A stretch of DNA of 64,000 bases from JAGNZR01 sp051659505 (lineage in GTDB: Bacteria; Fusobacteriota; Fusobacteriia; Fusobacteriales; Fusobacteriaceae): positions 3,887 through 67,886 of the forward strand of contig JBOFOQ010000016.1 in assembly GCA_051659505.1 (NCBI GenBank). The letters run 5' to 3'. Each line of letters begins with the position of its first letter. Positions within the stretch are counted from its first letter, which is position 1. Below, in pieces: positions 17,069 through 26,899 of this stretch. Under the pieces are notes generated by a model. That model was not told the DNA's origin. It was given only the letters and a program-made list of their open reading frames with translations, and searched no databases. Position numbers and translations under genes: made by a program.

Positions 17069-18157
17069 ATGGAGAAAAAATATTATTTAAAAAAATTTTA
17101 TATAAGAGAAACTGTTCACCTTTATGGAATTAGATTTATTCTTTTCTGCCTTAAATGGAGATTTAAAAAAAATAGTGATAAAATTTTAATTAAATGCTCT
17201 GATGGAATAGGAGACTTGCTAATAAGAACAGCTTTAGTTGAAAAAATATTAGAAAAATATGGTAGAGAAAAAGTTGTATTTATATTAAATGAAAATTATT
17301 TAGAGATAGGAAAATTGCTAAACTATAATTGTATAGGGCTTTCCAAAAAAGAAATACAAAGTTTTTTTTTGAGATTAAAAAAATCATATATTTTAAATAC
17401 AATGGGCTTTCAAAAGTATATTAACTTAGAATTTACAAATGACATTATGGTTGGAAATCTTTTCATTCCAGAAAGAATAGGGATGAGAGATGAAAGTGAT
17501 AATGTGAAACGTTGCAATAAGTATTATACAACCTCATATGAAATACCAAGGGATACTTCGTATGTTTTAGATACAGTGTTTGAGATAGCTAAAAATGTAT
17601 TAGAAGAACAAATAGACAAAAAAGTTATAGTTCCTAATTTAAAGGATTTATATAAAGAAAAAGTAGAGTCAGGAATTTCTATAGCTATGGGAACTAGTTC
17701 AAGAATGAGAGTTTGCTCTCCTATAATGATGATAGAATATATAAAAAAAATTATAGAATTATATCCTGAAGAAAAAATTTATTTACTTGGAAACGGTAAT
17801 CTTCAAAAGGATTATAGTGGAAAAATTATAGAATCAATTAATAATGAGAATATAATAAATTTGGTAGATAAGACTACAATATTAGGAGCTTTTGAATGTG
17901 TAGCGAAAAGTAGGCTATTTATAGGTTTTGATTCTGGATTATACAATTTTGCTTTTGTTATTAAGAAAAAAACAATAGCTTTTTTCCAAAATAATAAAAA
18001 AATAGGATTTTATCATGAGGTACCATGGGTTAAAATATTAGTATCTAAAGTTGAAAATAAACAAAATGAAATTATAGAGGATAAAATATATCCTAATAAG
18101 TGTATGAACTCAATACTGATAAGAGACTTTGAAAAGGCTATAAATTTGATGTTATAA
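17069..18157 (+). CDS. GT9-like glycosyltransferase, diverged
   Basis: A 362-residue protein with a heptosyltransferase-like layout. ILIKCSDGIGDLLIRTALVEKIL near residue 45 (read as ILIKCSDGIGDLL then IRTALVE) is the N-terminal GT9 loop. Toward the C-terminus LFIGFDSGLYNFAFVIKKK resembles the GT9 donor site, where the common form is GNDSGPMHLAAA; the missing proline-histidine pattern marks it as diverged. The basic N-terminal region (YYLKKFYIRET) may bind the membrane. ATG at 17069 has a weak GGGG site about 14 bases away. It is the last gene before the repeat-bearing leader. Confidence 0.7.
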   Translation: MEKKYYLKKFYIRETVHLYGIRFILFCLKWRFKKNSDKILIKCSDGIGDLLIRTALVEKILEKYGREKVVFILNENYLEIGKLLNYNCIGLSKKEIQSFFLRLKKSYILNTMGFQKYINLEFTNDIMVGNLFIPERIGMRDESDNVKRCNKYYTTSYEIPRDTSYVLDTVFEIAKNVLEEQIDKKVIVPNLKDLYKEKVESGISIAMGTSSRMRVCSPIMMIEYIKKIIELYPEEKIYLLGNGNLQKDYSGKIIESINNENIINLVDKTTILGAFECVAKSRLFIGFDSGLYNFAFVIKKKTIAFFQNNKKIGFYHEVPWVKILVSKVENKQNEIIEDKIYPNKCMNSILIRDFEKAINLML

Positions 18158-18189
18158 GAGAAAAATTTAAAGTGACTAAAATCAATGTA

Positions 18190-18414
<225 letters not shown>

Positions 18415-19680
18415 ATGGAGAGTATAGTGAGTGTTCAAAAAATATTTATAGTATTAATTTACTTAGGAATAGGAAGTTTTATTGTTAAAGATGTTATTGA
18501 ATTGTTTTTCAAAGAAAAAAAAGAAAAAGTTGATGTTTTATTTATTATTTCTATTTCTATACTTTTAATTACAATTTTTCATTCAACTAAATATTCAGCA
18601 AGAGTATTAAACTACTGTGTTTTACCTCTTAGTATTTATAAAGTTTATAAAAATAAAAAATATGAAAAAATAGGGTTAGAATATGGTATAGGACTATTTT
18701 TAATAGCTATTTTAGTAAGTGGAGAAGGAGTACGTGATGTGAGGGGAATTAGAGATAGTTTTTTTGATATATCTACATTCACAATGATTCCTTTATATTT
18801 TTCTCAATTTAAAATTAGAAATAACGAAAAAAAAATATTTATAGAAGTAGCGATTTTAGGATTTATGAGTAAATTAATAATTTCATTTTTGGAAAAATGG
18901 GGATATATTACTGGTTTATACGGTGGAGATAGAATCAGTGGCTATGATCATGTTTGGAGATTTGCACCTCTTATAATGATAGGAATTGTAGTTATAGGAT
19001 GTTTACTAATGTATAGAAAAAATAAAAAAATAGAAGTATTAGGTCTAAATATATTATTAGTATTATCTATAATATCAGTGATATGGACACAAAATAGAGC
19101 TAACTGGGTTGCACTTATTTTATGTTTAGGAATAGCGTTAGTGTTTAAGTATAAAAATAAAGGTATTGCCATAATAGGAGTAATATTTATCTTATTATTT
19201 TCATTTACATCTATACTACCAAATAACAAGTATGTAAGAAGGTTAGAAAGTGTAACAGATGTAAGTAAGGAAGGTAGTAATTATGGAAGAATAGAACTTT
19301 GGAAAAATTCTATAAGAATTTTTAAAAGTTCACCTATAAAGGGAGTGGGATTTAGTGAAAAAAGTTTCAAGAAATCTGAAATACCAGAAAATTATGAGTA
19401 TGTTTCTAAAATAAGGCACGGACACTCGCACAGTAGTTATTTTTATTTATTAGCGACTATGGGAATAATAGGTTTTTTAGCTTATAGTTTTTTAATAATT
19501 TCAATTTTATATTTTAGCTATAAAAAAAGAAATGAAGATTATAATATTTCATTTTTTATAATTTTATCTATTCAAATATTCGCTATATTTGAAACACCTG
19601 TAAAGTATAAGGATTTAACAGGATTAATGTTTATTGCTATTGGAGTACTACTAACTAATATGGGAGGTAAAGCAAAGTGA
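18415..19680 (+). CDS. O-antigen ligase family membrane protein (WaaL-like)
   Basis: A 421-residue integral membrane protein with about ten hydrophobic segments. A large periplasmic loop near residues 270-345 ends in RHGHSHSSYFYLLATMG, matching the histidine motif of the Wzy_C family, which joins lipid-linked glycans to lipid A core. GRIELWKNSIRIFKSSPIKGVG just before it (read as GRIELWKNSIRIF then KSSPIKGVG) is also typical. Ligase and polymerase members look alike; the position among core genes favours ligase. GAGGAG is 6 bases before the ATG, and the leader carries the AATA repeat. The stop overlaps the next start (TGATG). Confidence 0.8.
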   Translation: MESIVSVQKIFIVLIYLGIGSFIVKDVIELFFKEKKEKVDVLFIISISILLITIFHSTKYSARVLNYCVLPLSIYKVYKNKKYEKIGLEYGIGLFLIAILVSGEGVRDVRGIRDSFFDISTFTMIPLYFSQFKIRNNEKKIFIEVAILGFMSKLIISFLEKWGYITGLYGGDRISGYDHVWRFAPLIMIGIVVIGCLLMYRKNKKIEVLGLNILLVLSIISVIWTQNRANWVALILCLGIALVFKYKNKGIAIIGVIFILLFSFTSILPNNKYVRRLESVTDVSKEGSNYGRIELWKNSIRIFKSSPIKGVGFSEKSFKKSEIPENYEYVSKIRHGHSHSSYFYLLATMGIIGFLAYSFLIISILYFSYKKRNEDYNISFFIILSIQIFAIFETPVKYKDLTGLMFIAIGVLLTNMGGKAK

Positions 19681-20561
19681 TGAATTTAGTTTTTTTAATA
19701 AATGATAAAAATAATTATGCAAGACATTTAGGTGCTACATTAATGTCAGTCTTATTAAACACAAGAGAGAAGTGGAAGATCTATGTTATTTATACAGTAT
19801 TATCAGAAGAAAATATGATAAAAATAACATCTCTTGTAAAAGAAAAAAAATGTGAAGTGGAATATATAAAAATAACAGAAAAATTACTAGATAAATTTTC
19901 TGTTGGAAAAGGGACACATTTAGACATAATTGTTTTTGGAAGACTGTATATACCTGAAATTTTAAAAAATGAAAAAAAAGCAATATATTTAGATTGTGAT
20001 ATAATAGTTAAAAGTCCGCTAGAAGAATTATATAATATAAATTTAGACGAGTATTCTATACTGGCTATTCCAGACAGCGTAAAAGATCAAGAATTAAATA
20101 AAAAAAGATTGAAGTTAAGTAAGGAAAAAATTTATTTTAATGCAGGGGTAATGGTCATGGATTTGGACAAACTCAGAGAAAATAAGCTGTTTGAAAAAAC
20201 AGCATATTTTTGTAATTCTAATAAGGAAGAGTTACTTTTAAATGAACAAGATGCACTTAATATAATTTTTGAAAATAATTTTAAGTGTGGTGGAATTGAA
20301 TGGAACTATACACACGGAAATTGTGAAGATAATAAAATTTCAAAAGAAAAAATAAATATTATTCACTATACAGGAGAGGTAAAACCATGGGATTGTGCTG
20401 ATTACTCTCCTTATAAAAAAGAATATTGGAAATATATTAATAAAACTCCTTGGAGAGGCGTAAAAGAAGAAGGACGAAGCTTTAAAGTTGTTTTACTAAG
20501 AATAATAACTATTTTAAAATTAAAAACTAGAAAATATAGATACAAAATAAAAAATAAGTAA
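19680..20561 (+). CDS. GT8 glycosyltransferase (LgtC/WaaJ type)
   Basis: A 293-residue family 8 glycosyltransferase, retaining, UDP-sugar and metal dependent. The DxD motif is DCDIIV near residue 106. The GT8 order follows: FNAGVMVMDLDKLRE, LNEQDALNIIF and HYTGEVKPWD. The C-terminus is very basic (LKTRKYRYKIKNK), suited to the acidic membrane surface. ATG at 19680 shares its A with the upstream stop; a GTG three bases earlier (19677) is equally near GGGAGG and cannot be excluded. It should add a hexose, often galactose or glucose, to the outer core. Confidence 0.88.
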   Translation: MNLVFLINDKNNYARHLGATLMSVLLNTREKWKIYVIYTVLSEENMIKITSLVKEKKCEVEYIKITEKLLDKFSVGKGTHLDIIVFGRLYIPEILKNEKKAIYLDCDIIVKSPLEELYNINLDEYSILAIPDSVKDQELNKKRLKLSKEKIYFNAGVMVMDLDKLRENKLFEKTAYFCNSNKEELLLNEQDALNIIFENNFKCGGIEWNYTHGNCEDNKISKEKINIIHYTGEVKPWDCADYSPYKKEYWKYINKTPWRGVKEEGRSFKVVLLRIITILKLKTRKYRYKIKNK

Positions 20562-20582
20562 AAAAAAGGAGAATATAAAAAA

Positions 20583-21275
20583 ATGTTTGAGATAATAAAT
20601 AGTATTAGAAAAAAGATAAAAAACTATATACTAATAAAAAAATTAAAAAAAAATAAAATATTTATATTAAAAAATGTAAAATTAAGAAAAAATGAGTTTG
20701 AAAGTAATAACATTATAAATGCCAATGTTGACTTTGAAAATAGTTCTTTAGGAGTAGGAAGTAGTATTGGAGAAAATTCAATTTTACCTCATGTGAAAAT
20801 AGGTAGATTTTGTAGTATTGGGCCAGGAACAAATATAGCACTAGGGAAGCATCCAACTTCAAAATTTGTAAGTACACATCTTTTTTGTTATAGCAAATAT
20901 TTGAAAAATATTGAGCTAGATTTTGTAGAAGAAGAAATGTTTGATAGTAAAATAACAGTAAAGGATAGCAAATATTATGTAGAGATAGGAAATGATGTTT
21001 GGATTGGAAAAAATGTTTGCATATTAAGTGCTATGAAAATAGGCGATGGAGCTATAATTGCAGCAGGAGCAGTTGTGACGAAGGATGTAGAGCCTTATAC
21101 AATCGTTGGTGGAGTCCCAGCTAGAGTAATAAGAAAAAGATTTCAAGATGATGAGATAGAGTTTTTACTAAATTTTAAATGGTGGAATAAACCTCTAGAA
21201 TGGATAGAAAAAAATGTTAATGATTTCTTTGATATAAAAGAATTTATAAAAGCTAATACTGAAAAAACATTATAA
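20583..21275 (+). CDS. Left-handed beta-helix acetyltransferase (CatB/Vat-like)
   Basis: A 230-residue hexapeptide-repeat protein. Repeats such as IGENSILPHVKIGRFCSIG and IGNDVWIGKNVCILSAMKIG (each quoted within 20 residues) build the helix. GKHP near residue 96 gives the probable catalytic histidine of the xenobiotic/serine acetyltransferase branch. AAGAVVTKDVEPYTIVGG and PARVIRKRF close the fold in the usual way. In this setting it most likely O- or N-acetylates a core or O-chain sugar, not an antibiotic. The first 35 residues are basic and may be a membrane-seeking helix. Confidence 0.82.
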   Translation: MFEIINSIRKKIKNYILIKKLKKNKIFILKNVKLRKNEFESNNIINANVDFENSSLGVGSSIGENSILPHVKIGRFCSIGPGTNIALGKHPTSKFVSTHLFCYSKYLKNIELDFVEEEMFDSKITVKDSKYYVEIGNDVWIGKNVCILSAMKIGDGAIIAAGAVVTKDVEPYTIVGGVPARVIRKRFQDDEIEFLLNFKWWNKPLEWIEKNVNDFFDIKEFIKANTEKTL

Positions 21276-21339
21276 ATTTGTATTTAGTTTTGGGAAAATT
21301 TTATCAATTAGTTTCGTAGTATTAAGAGGAGAGTGAAAC

Positions 21340-22110
21340 ATGGGGTTATCTGTTTCTATAATAACATTTAATGAAGAAAAAAATATAGGTAGAACACTGG
21401 AATCAATAAAGAATATAGCTGATGAAATTATTATAATTGATAGTGGTTCAACAGATAAAACTAAAGAAATAGCACTAAGCTATGGTGCAAAAATTTATAA
21501 TCAAAAATGGTTAGGATACGGTGGACAGAAAAATTTAGCGATAGAAAAAAGTACAAATGAATGGATATTAAATATAGATGCAGACGAAGAAATTTCATTA
21601 GAGTTAAATAAAAAAATAAAGGAAATAATAAGCGAAGAAAAATCATCTTTTGATGTATACGATATTAAATTTGCTTCAGTATGTTTTGGAAAAGAGCTAA
21701 AACATGGAGGTTGGAGTGAAAGTTATCATACTAAATTATTCAAAAAAGAATCTGGAAAATACAATTTAAATATGGTACATGAAAAATTTGAAACAACTAA
21801 ACAGATAGGGAAAATAAAAGAAAAATTTTTACATCATTCATATTTAAATTTAGAAGATTATTTTACAAAGTTTAATAGATATACAACTGAAGGAGCTTTA
21901 GAGTATTATAGAAAAAATAAAAAAACATCAATTATTCAAATTGTATTAAACCCGTTGTATAAATTTATAAGAATGTATATTATAAGATTAGGATTTTTAG
22001 ATGGAATAGAGGGTTTTTTAATAGCTGTAACAAGTTCACTTTATACAATGGTTAAATATTTTAAATTGAGAGAAATCTATAGAAATTCAGAATATATAAA
22101 TAAAAAATAA
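21340..22110 (+). CDS. GT2 glycosyltransferase, WaaE/KdtX type
   Basis: A 256-residue GT-A enzyme. SVSIITFNEEKNIGRTLESI opens the fold, IIIDSGSTDKT follows, and the DxD site is NIDADEEIS near residue 88. GYGGQKNLAIE and the RMYIIRLGFLDGIEGFLIA tail near the C-terminus match the WaaE-like LPS core beta-1,4-glucosyltransferases. It probably adds glucose to the first heptose of the core. GAGGAG precedes the ATG. It is the last plus-strand gene of the cluster and faces a minus-strand GT9 gene across a shared terminator. Confidence 0.88.
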   Translation: MGLSVSIITFNEEKNIGRTLESIKNIADEIIIIDSGSTDKTKEIALSYGAKIYNQKWLGYGGQKNLAIEKSTNEWILNIDADEEISLELNKKIKEIISEEKSSFDVYDIKFASVCFGKELKHGGWSESYHTKLFKKESGKYNLNMVHEKFETTKQIGKIKEKFLHHSYLNLEDYFTKFNRYTTEGALEYYRKNKKTSIIQIVLNPLYKFIRMYIIRLGFLDGIEGFLIAVTSSLYTMVKYFKLREIYRNSEYINKK

Positions 22111-22152
22111 AAAAAGTAGCGACTAAATAAAAAAAATTAGTTGCTACTTTTT
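22111..22152. terminator. Bidirectional terminator between convergent LPS genes
   Basis: The 16-base arms at 22111-22126 and 22137-22152 pair with one G-T mismatch around a 10-base loop. A-run on the left and T-run on the right allow it to stop transcripts from both sides. Confidence 0.9.
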
Positions 22153-22161
22153 TAAAATAAT

Positions 22162-23217
22162 TTATTTTTTTACATATTTATTAACCATATCTATGATTTC
22201 TTCAAGAACTTTTTCTGGAGTAATAAGAGCGTATTTTTCCCATTGATTAAGCTCATCATAATTAGGAATTGTATCCTTAAAATCTTCAGTGGAAATACCT
22301 CTGTTCCAATCACTTTTATTAGGTAACCAATCTTTTCTAATACCATGTCTCCAAATTGAAAGAGAAGGTAGATTAATAGCTTGAGCAAGGTGTCTAGGTC
22401 CACCTTCATTTCCTATAAACAAGTCACATTGAGAGATTAGAGTAGCTAGTTCTCTTATAGATTTTGTTTGAATATTTGAAAAAATTCTTATATTGTTTTT
22501 CAATTCTTCATGAAAATTTTTAATAAATTCTTTTTCATCTGGGGAATAGAAAAGAACGATTTGACAATCAGGATATTTATTTAAAGTTAAAGTAACTAAT
22601 TTTTTCATATTTTCTATTGGATAAACTTTTTCAGGTCTCCGAGAATTAACAGCAAAGGCAAATACTTTTTTTGAAAAATCAATTCCTGAATCCACCATTT
22701 TTTTATTCATTATGATTTTTTCATGAGAAGTTAACCCTAAAACAAAATTATGGTCATAAATAATATTATATTTAGCTTCTTTAAGTGGAGTTAAAAGTTT
22801 TAAAAATTTATCACATTGATCAATAGCATTTTTAGGTTCATAAACACCATGAGTGTAGGTATTGCCTCTAAATATCTTTTTTTTACTTCCATAAGGACCA
22901 ATTCTAAATTTTGCATTAGGAGACAAAAGAGTAAAAAGTTCACTTTTAGGTGTTCCCATGAGATCTATAACAATATCATATTTAGTTCTTGTAATCTTCC
23001 ATGTTTTCATAAAATATTTAAAAGGATTTTTTCTTTCTTCACTAGTGATAGAAATAACATTGTCTATGTATGGATGATTCTCAAAAAGTGGAGTAATAAA
23101 ATCATAAACTACATAATCTATTTGAGAATCAGGAAAACTTTTTTTTAAACTATTACAAAGAACAGAAGAAAGAAGAGCATCTCCAATTTGTCTAAATCTA
23201 ACTAATAATATTTTCAA
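22162..23217 (-). CDS. GT9 heptosyltransferase (WaaC/WaaF-like)
   Basis: A 351-residue family 9 glycosyltransferase. ILLVRFRQIGDALLSSVL at the N-terminus, DYVVYDFITPLFENHPYID after it, and DLFIGNEGGPRHLAQAINL near residue 280 for the donor site are the classic heptosyltransferase blocks. FAVNSRRPEKVYP marks the second domain. It is the most canonical of the three GT9 proteins here and is the best candidate for adding inner-core heptose. The start is TTG at 23217 (beginning LKILLVR, Met in the protein), with only a weak AGGACGTGG ribosome binding site. It is the only minus-strand gene of the cluster. Confidence 0.88.
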   Translation of the reverse strand: MKILLVRFRQIGDALLSSVLCNSLKKSFPDSQIDYVVYDFITPLFENHPYIDNVISITSEERKNPFKYFMKTWKITRTKYDIVIDLMGTPKSELFTLLSPNAKFRIGPYGSKKKIFRGNTYTHGVYEPKNAIDQCDKFLKLLTPLKEAKYNIIYDHNFVLGLTSHEKIIMNKKMVDSGIDFSKKVFAFAVNSRRPEKVYPIENMKKLVTLTLNKYPDCQIVLFYSPDEKEFIKNFHEELKNNIRIFSNIQTKSIRELATLISQCDLFIGNEGGPRHLAQAINLPSLSIWRHGIRKDWLPNKSDWNRGISTEDFKDTIPNYDELNQWEKYALITPEKVLEEIIDMVNKYVKK

Positions 23218-23329
23218 TTATATACCACGTCCTATTTAAAATAATGTATTCTATTAATTTTACCTTATTTTATACTAAAAAGTCCAATGAAATTTTATAA
23301 ATATAATACTTTTTAATGATTCAAAAAAA

Positions 23330-23359
23330 TTGATTAGTGATTTAAAAGTGTGGTATACT
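23330..23359 (+). promoter_or_regulatory. Promoter of the TDT-family carrier gene
   Basis: TTGATT (23330-23335), an 18-base spacer and TATACT (23354-23359) with TGG directly before it, an extended -10. Transcription would start near 23366, about 37 bases ahead of the proposed ATT start codon. Confidence 0.65.
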
Positions 23360-23402
23360 GCAAATAGAAATAATTATTATTAAAAAATAGAGGTGAAGAA
23401 AA

Positions 23403-24344
23403 ATTAAAAAGTTAAAAAATTATTTTAAGTATTTACCAGTAGCATTAACAGGATTAGCTTTAGGGGTATCAGGAGTCAGTGGTGCAGTGGCAGTTGTGTT
23501 TAACCCTAAAGCCTTATATATAGGTAACGTTATATCTTTAATGCTACTTTTTCCAATTATCATAAAAAATATCTTACATTTTGATATATTTAAAGAAGAG
23601 TTAAAACATCCTACACTGGGAAGCTTTATTCCTACTCTTGATATGGCACTTATGAATTTTTCAGTTGTATTATACGGTTTTTCAGCAGTTTTAGGAAAAG
23701 GGTTGTGGTTATTTTGTATAGTGCTACATCTAATCTTTGGAGTTTCTTTCATATACCATAGATTTCGTTCTTGGGATATAAAACATATGGTTCCCAGTTG
23801 GTTTGTACCTCCAATTGGTATTGTTGTAGCTTCTGTAAATTCATCAGTTATGAACATGCCACAGTTGTCACAAATGATTTTTTATATAGGATTCGTATTT
23901 TATATTTTAATGCTTCCTATGATGCTATATAGAGTTATATTTGTTGAAAAAATAGATGATGCGAGACTTCCAACATTTGCAATAATGGCGGCACCACCTA
24001 ATCTTTGCTTAGCAGGGTATCTAGTGGCTTTTAAAACTCCTAATCCTTCAATGGTAGGGTTTTTATTTCCACTAGCAATATTTATGACAGGACTACTATA
24101 TATATCAATAGTAAAAATTATAAAACTTAAATTTACACCAGTTTATGCATCATTTACATTTCCACTAGCAATAGGGTCTACAGCAATTTTAAAATATTCT
24201 AAATATATTGGAAGCATAGATGAAAATAGAGGTATTTTCTGGTATAATTTTGGAATAGTAGCTACAATTTTAGCAGTATTTTTAATATCAATAATTTTTA
24301 TAAAAATAGTAAAAATATCTGTAATTCAAATAAAAGATATTTAA
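23403..24344 (+). CDS. TDT/SLAC1-family transporter (TehA-like), ATT start
   Basis: A 313-residue, ten-helix membrane protein of the tellurite resistance/C4-dicarboxylate transporter family, thought to move small anions. The N-terminal helix LPVALTGLALGVSGVSGAV is the conserved opening of the family but has no ATG, GTG or TTG before it: the frame is closed by TGA at 23394, and the first ordinary start (GTG 23487) would cut off 28 residues of this helix. AGAGGTG ends 7 bases before ATT at 23403, so translation very probably begins at ATT. Later segments such as PPNLCLAGYLVAF and FTFPLAIGSTAILKYS fit the family. Confidence 0.8.
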   Translation: MKKLKNYFKYLPVALTGLALGVSGVSGAVAVVFNPKALYIGNVISLMLLFPIIIKNILHFDIFKEELKHPTLGSFIPTLDMALMNFSVVLYGFSAVLGKGLWLFCIVLHLIFGVSFIYHRFRSWDIKHMVPSWFVPPIGIVVASVNSSVMNMPQLSQMIFYIGFVFYILMLPMMLYRVIFVEKIDDARLPTFAIMAAPPNLCLAGYLVAFKTPNPSMVGFLFPLAIFMTGLLYISIVKIIKLKFTPVYASFTFPLAIGSTAILKYSKYIGSIDENRGIFWYNFGIVATILAVFLISIIFIKIVKISVIQIKDI

Positions 24345-24398
24345 AAAGTTAAAATGTATAATACAGTAGTACCAATTAAATTTTCTAAGGGGAAAATT

Positions 24399-25769
24399 AT
24401 GATGAAATTTATAAAAATAGTATTAAGTGTAATTATAATAACAGGTTGCTCTAATTCGTCTTACAAGGAAATGAGAGAAGCTAGTAATGAAAGCCTTAAT
24501 TTAAAAAAAGAGGAGAGTCAAAAGATATTAGATTCAAAAAAAGGAATATTAACATTAAAAGAATCTTTAGAACTGGCTTATTCTAATAGCTCTAAACTAA
24601 AAATAAAAAATCTGAAAAGTGAAATAGCTACATTGGATAAAAAAACTGCTTTTGGGAATTTTTTACCTAAGATTAATGCATCTTTAGGTTATAGTGCTTT
24701 TGATAATGGAATATATGGTCAAGGAGTAGATACACCTTTACCTATAAAGTTAGATTCTAGGCTTATGGATAAAGAGGTTCGTTCAGCTGGAATAAGTGGG
24801 AATATCCCAATCTTTGTTCCTTCTACTTGGTTTTTATATAGTGCGAAAAAAAAAGGTGAAGACATATCTAAACAGTTAGTTGAATTAGAGAAAAAAGTTT
24901 TAACTTTAGAAGTTACAGCTAATTATTATGAAATTTTATTTTTAGAATATGAAAAAATATATTTAGAAAAACAATTGGAATATTCAAATAAAATTGGAGG
25001 AAATGCTAAAGTTGCACTGGAAACAGAATCAATTTTACCTTTTGAATATGAAGAAGCTCTTTTACTCATTAAGGTAAAAGAACTTGCATTAAAGAACAAT
25101 GCAAAGGATTTAAAATTATCGAAGATGAGATTTTTGAATATACTAAACTTATACCCTATTTTAGACTTTAAAATTTTAGATGTAAAAGAGATTAAAAATA
25201 TACCAGAAAGTTTAGACGCTGCAATTTATTTAGCATTAGAAAATAATGATTTATTAAAAATTGGAGATATGAAAGATTCAATATCAAAAGATAAGAAAAA
25301 AATAGCAATTGCAAATTTTTTACCAAAAATTGTATTATCAGGAGGATATCAATATTCTGATAATACAGCTTTAGTAGAGCCTAACTTTGCATTTTTGAGT
25401 ATAAATGGATTGTTTTCTATTTTTAATGGTTTTGAAAATATTAATTTTTATAAAAAAACTAAAATAGAAAAAGAAATTATAAAACTTGAAAATGAAGAAT
25501 TAGTTTTAAAAACAGTTTTAGAAACGGTAAACTCCTATGAAACGTTAAAAAATGCTCAGGAACAACTAAAAATTGCTGAAGAAAATTATAGAATCCAAAA
25601 TATAAAATACGAAAATAAAAAATTAGAGTTTTCAATTGAATATGCAGATGAAGGTGAATTTTTAAAATATACAACTACGAAAGAAGAGGCGTTTAGCAAA
25701 TTAAAAAAAGCAGAGTACTATGTTGAAGTTTCAAGGGCTATGTTGAATGTTGTATTAGGAGGAAAATAA
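24399..25769 (+). CDS. TolC-family outer membrane efflux lipoprotein
   Basis: A 456-residue outer membrane factor, the exit duct of a tripartite pump. A signal peptide runs from MMKFIKIVLSVIIITG to a lipobox cysteine (ITGCSN), so the mature protein is lipid-anchored like OprM. Two related halves follow, each opening with a coiled segment: LTLKESLELAYSNSSKLKI and SLDAAIYLALENNDLLKIG, the TolC repeat signature. Upstream in-frame ATG at 24354 would bury the signal peptide, so I use 24399, with AAGGGG 6 bases before. TAATG overlap leads straight into the adaptor gene. Confidence 0.9.
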   Translation: MMKFIKIVLSVIIITGCSNSSYKEMREASNESLNLKKEESQKILDSKKGILTLKESLELAYSNSSKLKIKNLKSEIATLDKKTAFGNFLPKINASLGYSAFDNGIYGQGVDTPLPIKLDSRLMDKEVRSAGISGNIPIFVPSTWFLYSAKKKGEDISKQLVELEKKVLTLEVTANYYEILFLEYEKIYLEKQLEYSNKIGGNAKVALETESILPFEYEEALLLIKVKELALKNNAKDLKLSKMRFLNILNLYPILDFKILDVKEIKNIPESLDAAIYLALENNDLLKIGDMKDSISKDKKKIAIANFLPKIVLSGGYQYSDNTALVEPNFAFLSINGLFSIFNGFENINFYKKTKIEKEIIKLENEELVLKTVLETVNSYETLKNAQEQLKIAEENYRIQNIKYENKKLEFSIEYADEGEFLKYTTTKEEAFSKLKKAEYYVEVSRAMLNVVLGGK

Positions 25770-26896
25770 TGAAGGGTAAAAAAGAATTAATTTTAATATT
25801 TTCTGTACTACTATTATTTACTAGTGGTTGTGGAAAAAAAGAGCATATTGAAGAGGCTAGACCTGTAAAATTATTTACAGTAGTAGAACCTTCTAGTACT
25901 GTAAATTTAAAATTTATAGGGGATATTTCATCAGGAGAAAAAACTACATTATCGTTTAAAGTCCCTGGACGGATAGAAAAAATATATTATAATGAAGGGG
26001 CTAAAGTAACAAAAGGAGCAACTATTGCCACTTTGAGTAAAGATGATTTTTCTTTAAATTTAAAAGCATTTGAAAATAAATTTATAGCAGCAAAAAATGG
26101 ATATATTGGAAATGAAGCTGTATACACTAATGCCAATCAACAATTTGAAAGAGTAAAAAAACTATATGAAGCTAAAGCAATTTCTAAAAAAAGTTATGAT
26201 GATGTTTATTCTAAAGAAAAAGGAGCTAAAGCTAGTATGCAAGCTTCTCTTGCAATAATGAATGAAGCTAAAGCAGGATTGGAAAAGGCTAAAAATAATT
26301 TTTCAGATATAAAATTAAAAGCTCCTTATACAGGATATTTAGTAAAGAAAATAGCAGGAGAAGGAGAGGTTGTAAATGGTGGAACTGCTATATTTACAAT
26401 GATATCAGATGCTAATCCAGAAGTTAAGATTGGTGTTTCAACAGAACAATTAGAAGAATTAAAAGATATAAATTCAATAAAAATAACTTTAAATGAAAAA
26501 GAGTATAAACTAAAAATTAAAGAAATAGCTTATAAAAAAGATGCTATGAGACTTTATTATCCAGTAACGTTAGAATTTGAAGAACCTTTTCAAATTAGAG
26601 ATGGCGCTTCAGGAGAGGTTACTATGGAAAAAATTTCTAAAAAAGCTAATGTTAAAATACCTATTACCTCTATTTTTGAAGAAAACGGCAGTTATGTCTG
26701 GATATATACAAATAATGGTGAAGTAAGAAAAAAAGTGATTAATATAGTAAGTATTGAAGAAGAGGGATTTATATTAGTGAACGGTCTCTCAAAAGGCGAT
26801 AAAATTGTTCAATCAGGAACAAGTTTTTTACTTGAAAATCAAAAAGTAAAACCTTTTATAGAGGCAGAAGAGTCAAATATAGGGGGGTTAATTTAA
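25769..26896 (+). CDS. RND efflux periplasmic adaptor subunit (lipoprotein)
   Basis: A 375-residue membrane fusion protein of the HlyD/AcrA type. The signal peptide ends in a lipobox (LFTSGCGKK), anchoring it to the inner membrane. ISSGEKTTLSFKVPGRIEKI and YNEGAKVTKGATIATLSKDD form the first half of the lipoyl domain. A helical hairpin follows at about residues 100-185, then IKLKAPYTGYLVKKIAGEGE closes the lipoyl domain. The beta-barrel and membrane-proximal domains follow. It bridges the RND pump encoded downstream and the TolC-like duct encoded upstream. Confidence 0.93.
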   Translation: MKGKKELILIFSVLLLFTSGCGKKEHIEEARPVKLFTVVEPSSTVNLKFIGDISSGEKTTLSFKVPGRIEKIYYNEGAKVTKGATIATLSKDDFSLNLKAFENKFIAAKNGYIGNEAVYTNANQQFERVKKLYEAKAISKKSYDDVYSKEKGAKASMQASLAIMNEAKAGLEKAKNNFSDIKLKAPYTGYLVKKIAGEGEVVNGGTAIFTMISDANPEVKIGVSTEQLEELKDINSIKITLNEKEYKLKIKEIAYKKDAMRLYYPVTLEFEEPFQIRDGASGEVTMEKISKKANVKIPITSIFEENGSYVWIYTNNGEVRKKVINIVSIEEEGFILVNGLSKGDKIVQSGTSFLLENQKVKPFIEAEESNIGGLI

Positions 26897-26899
26897 TCT

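Noticed and set aside
22816..23148. Plus-strand open frame of 110 codons inside the minus-strand GT9 gene
   Set aside because: It mirrors a gene with strong family motifs, has no ribosome binding site and resembles nothing.
23487..23489. GTG 23487 as start of the TDT carrier
   Set aside because: It would remove the conserved first transmembrane helix and has no ribosome binding site.
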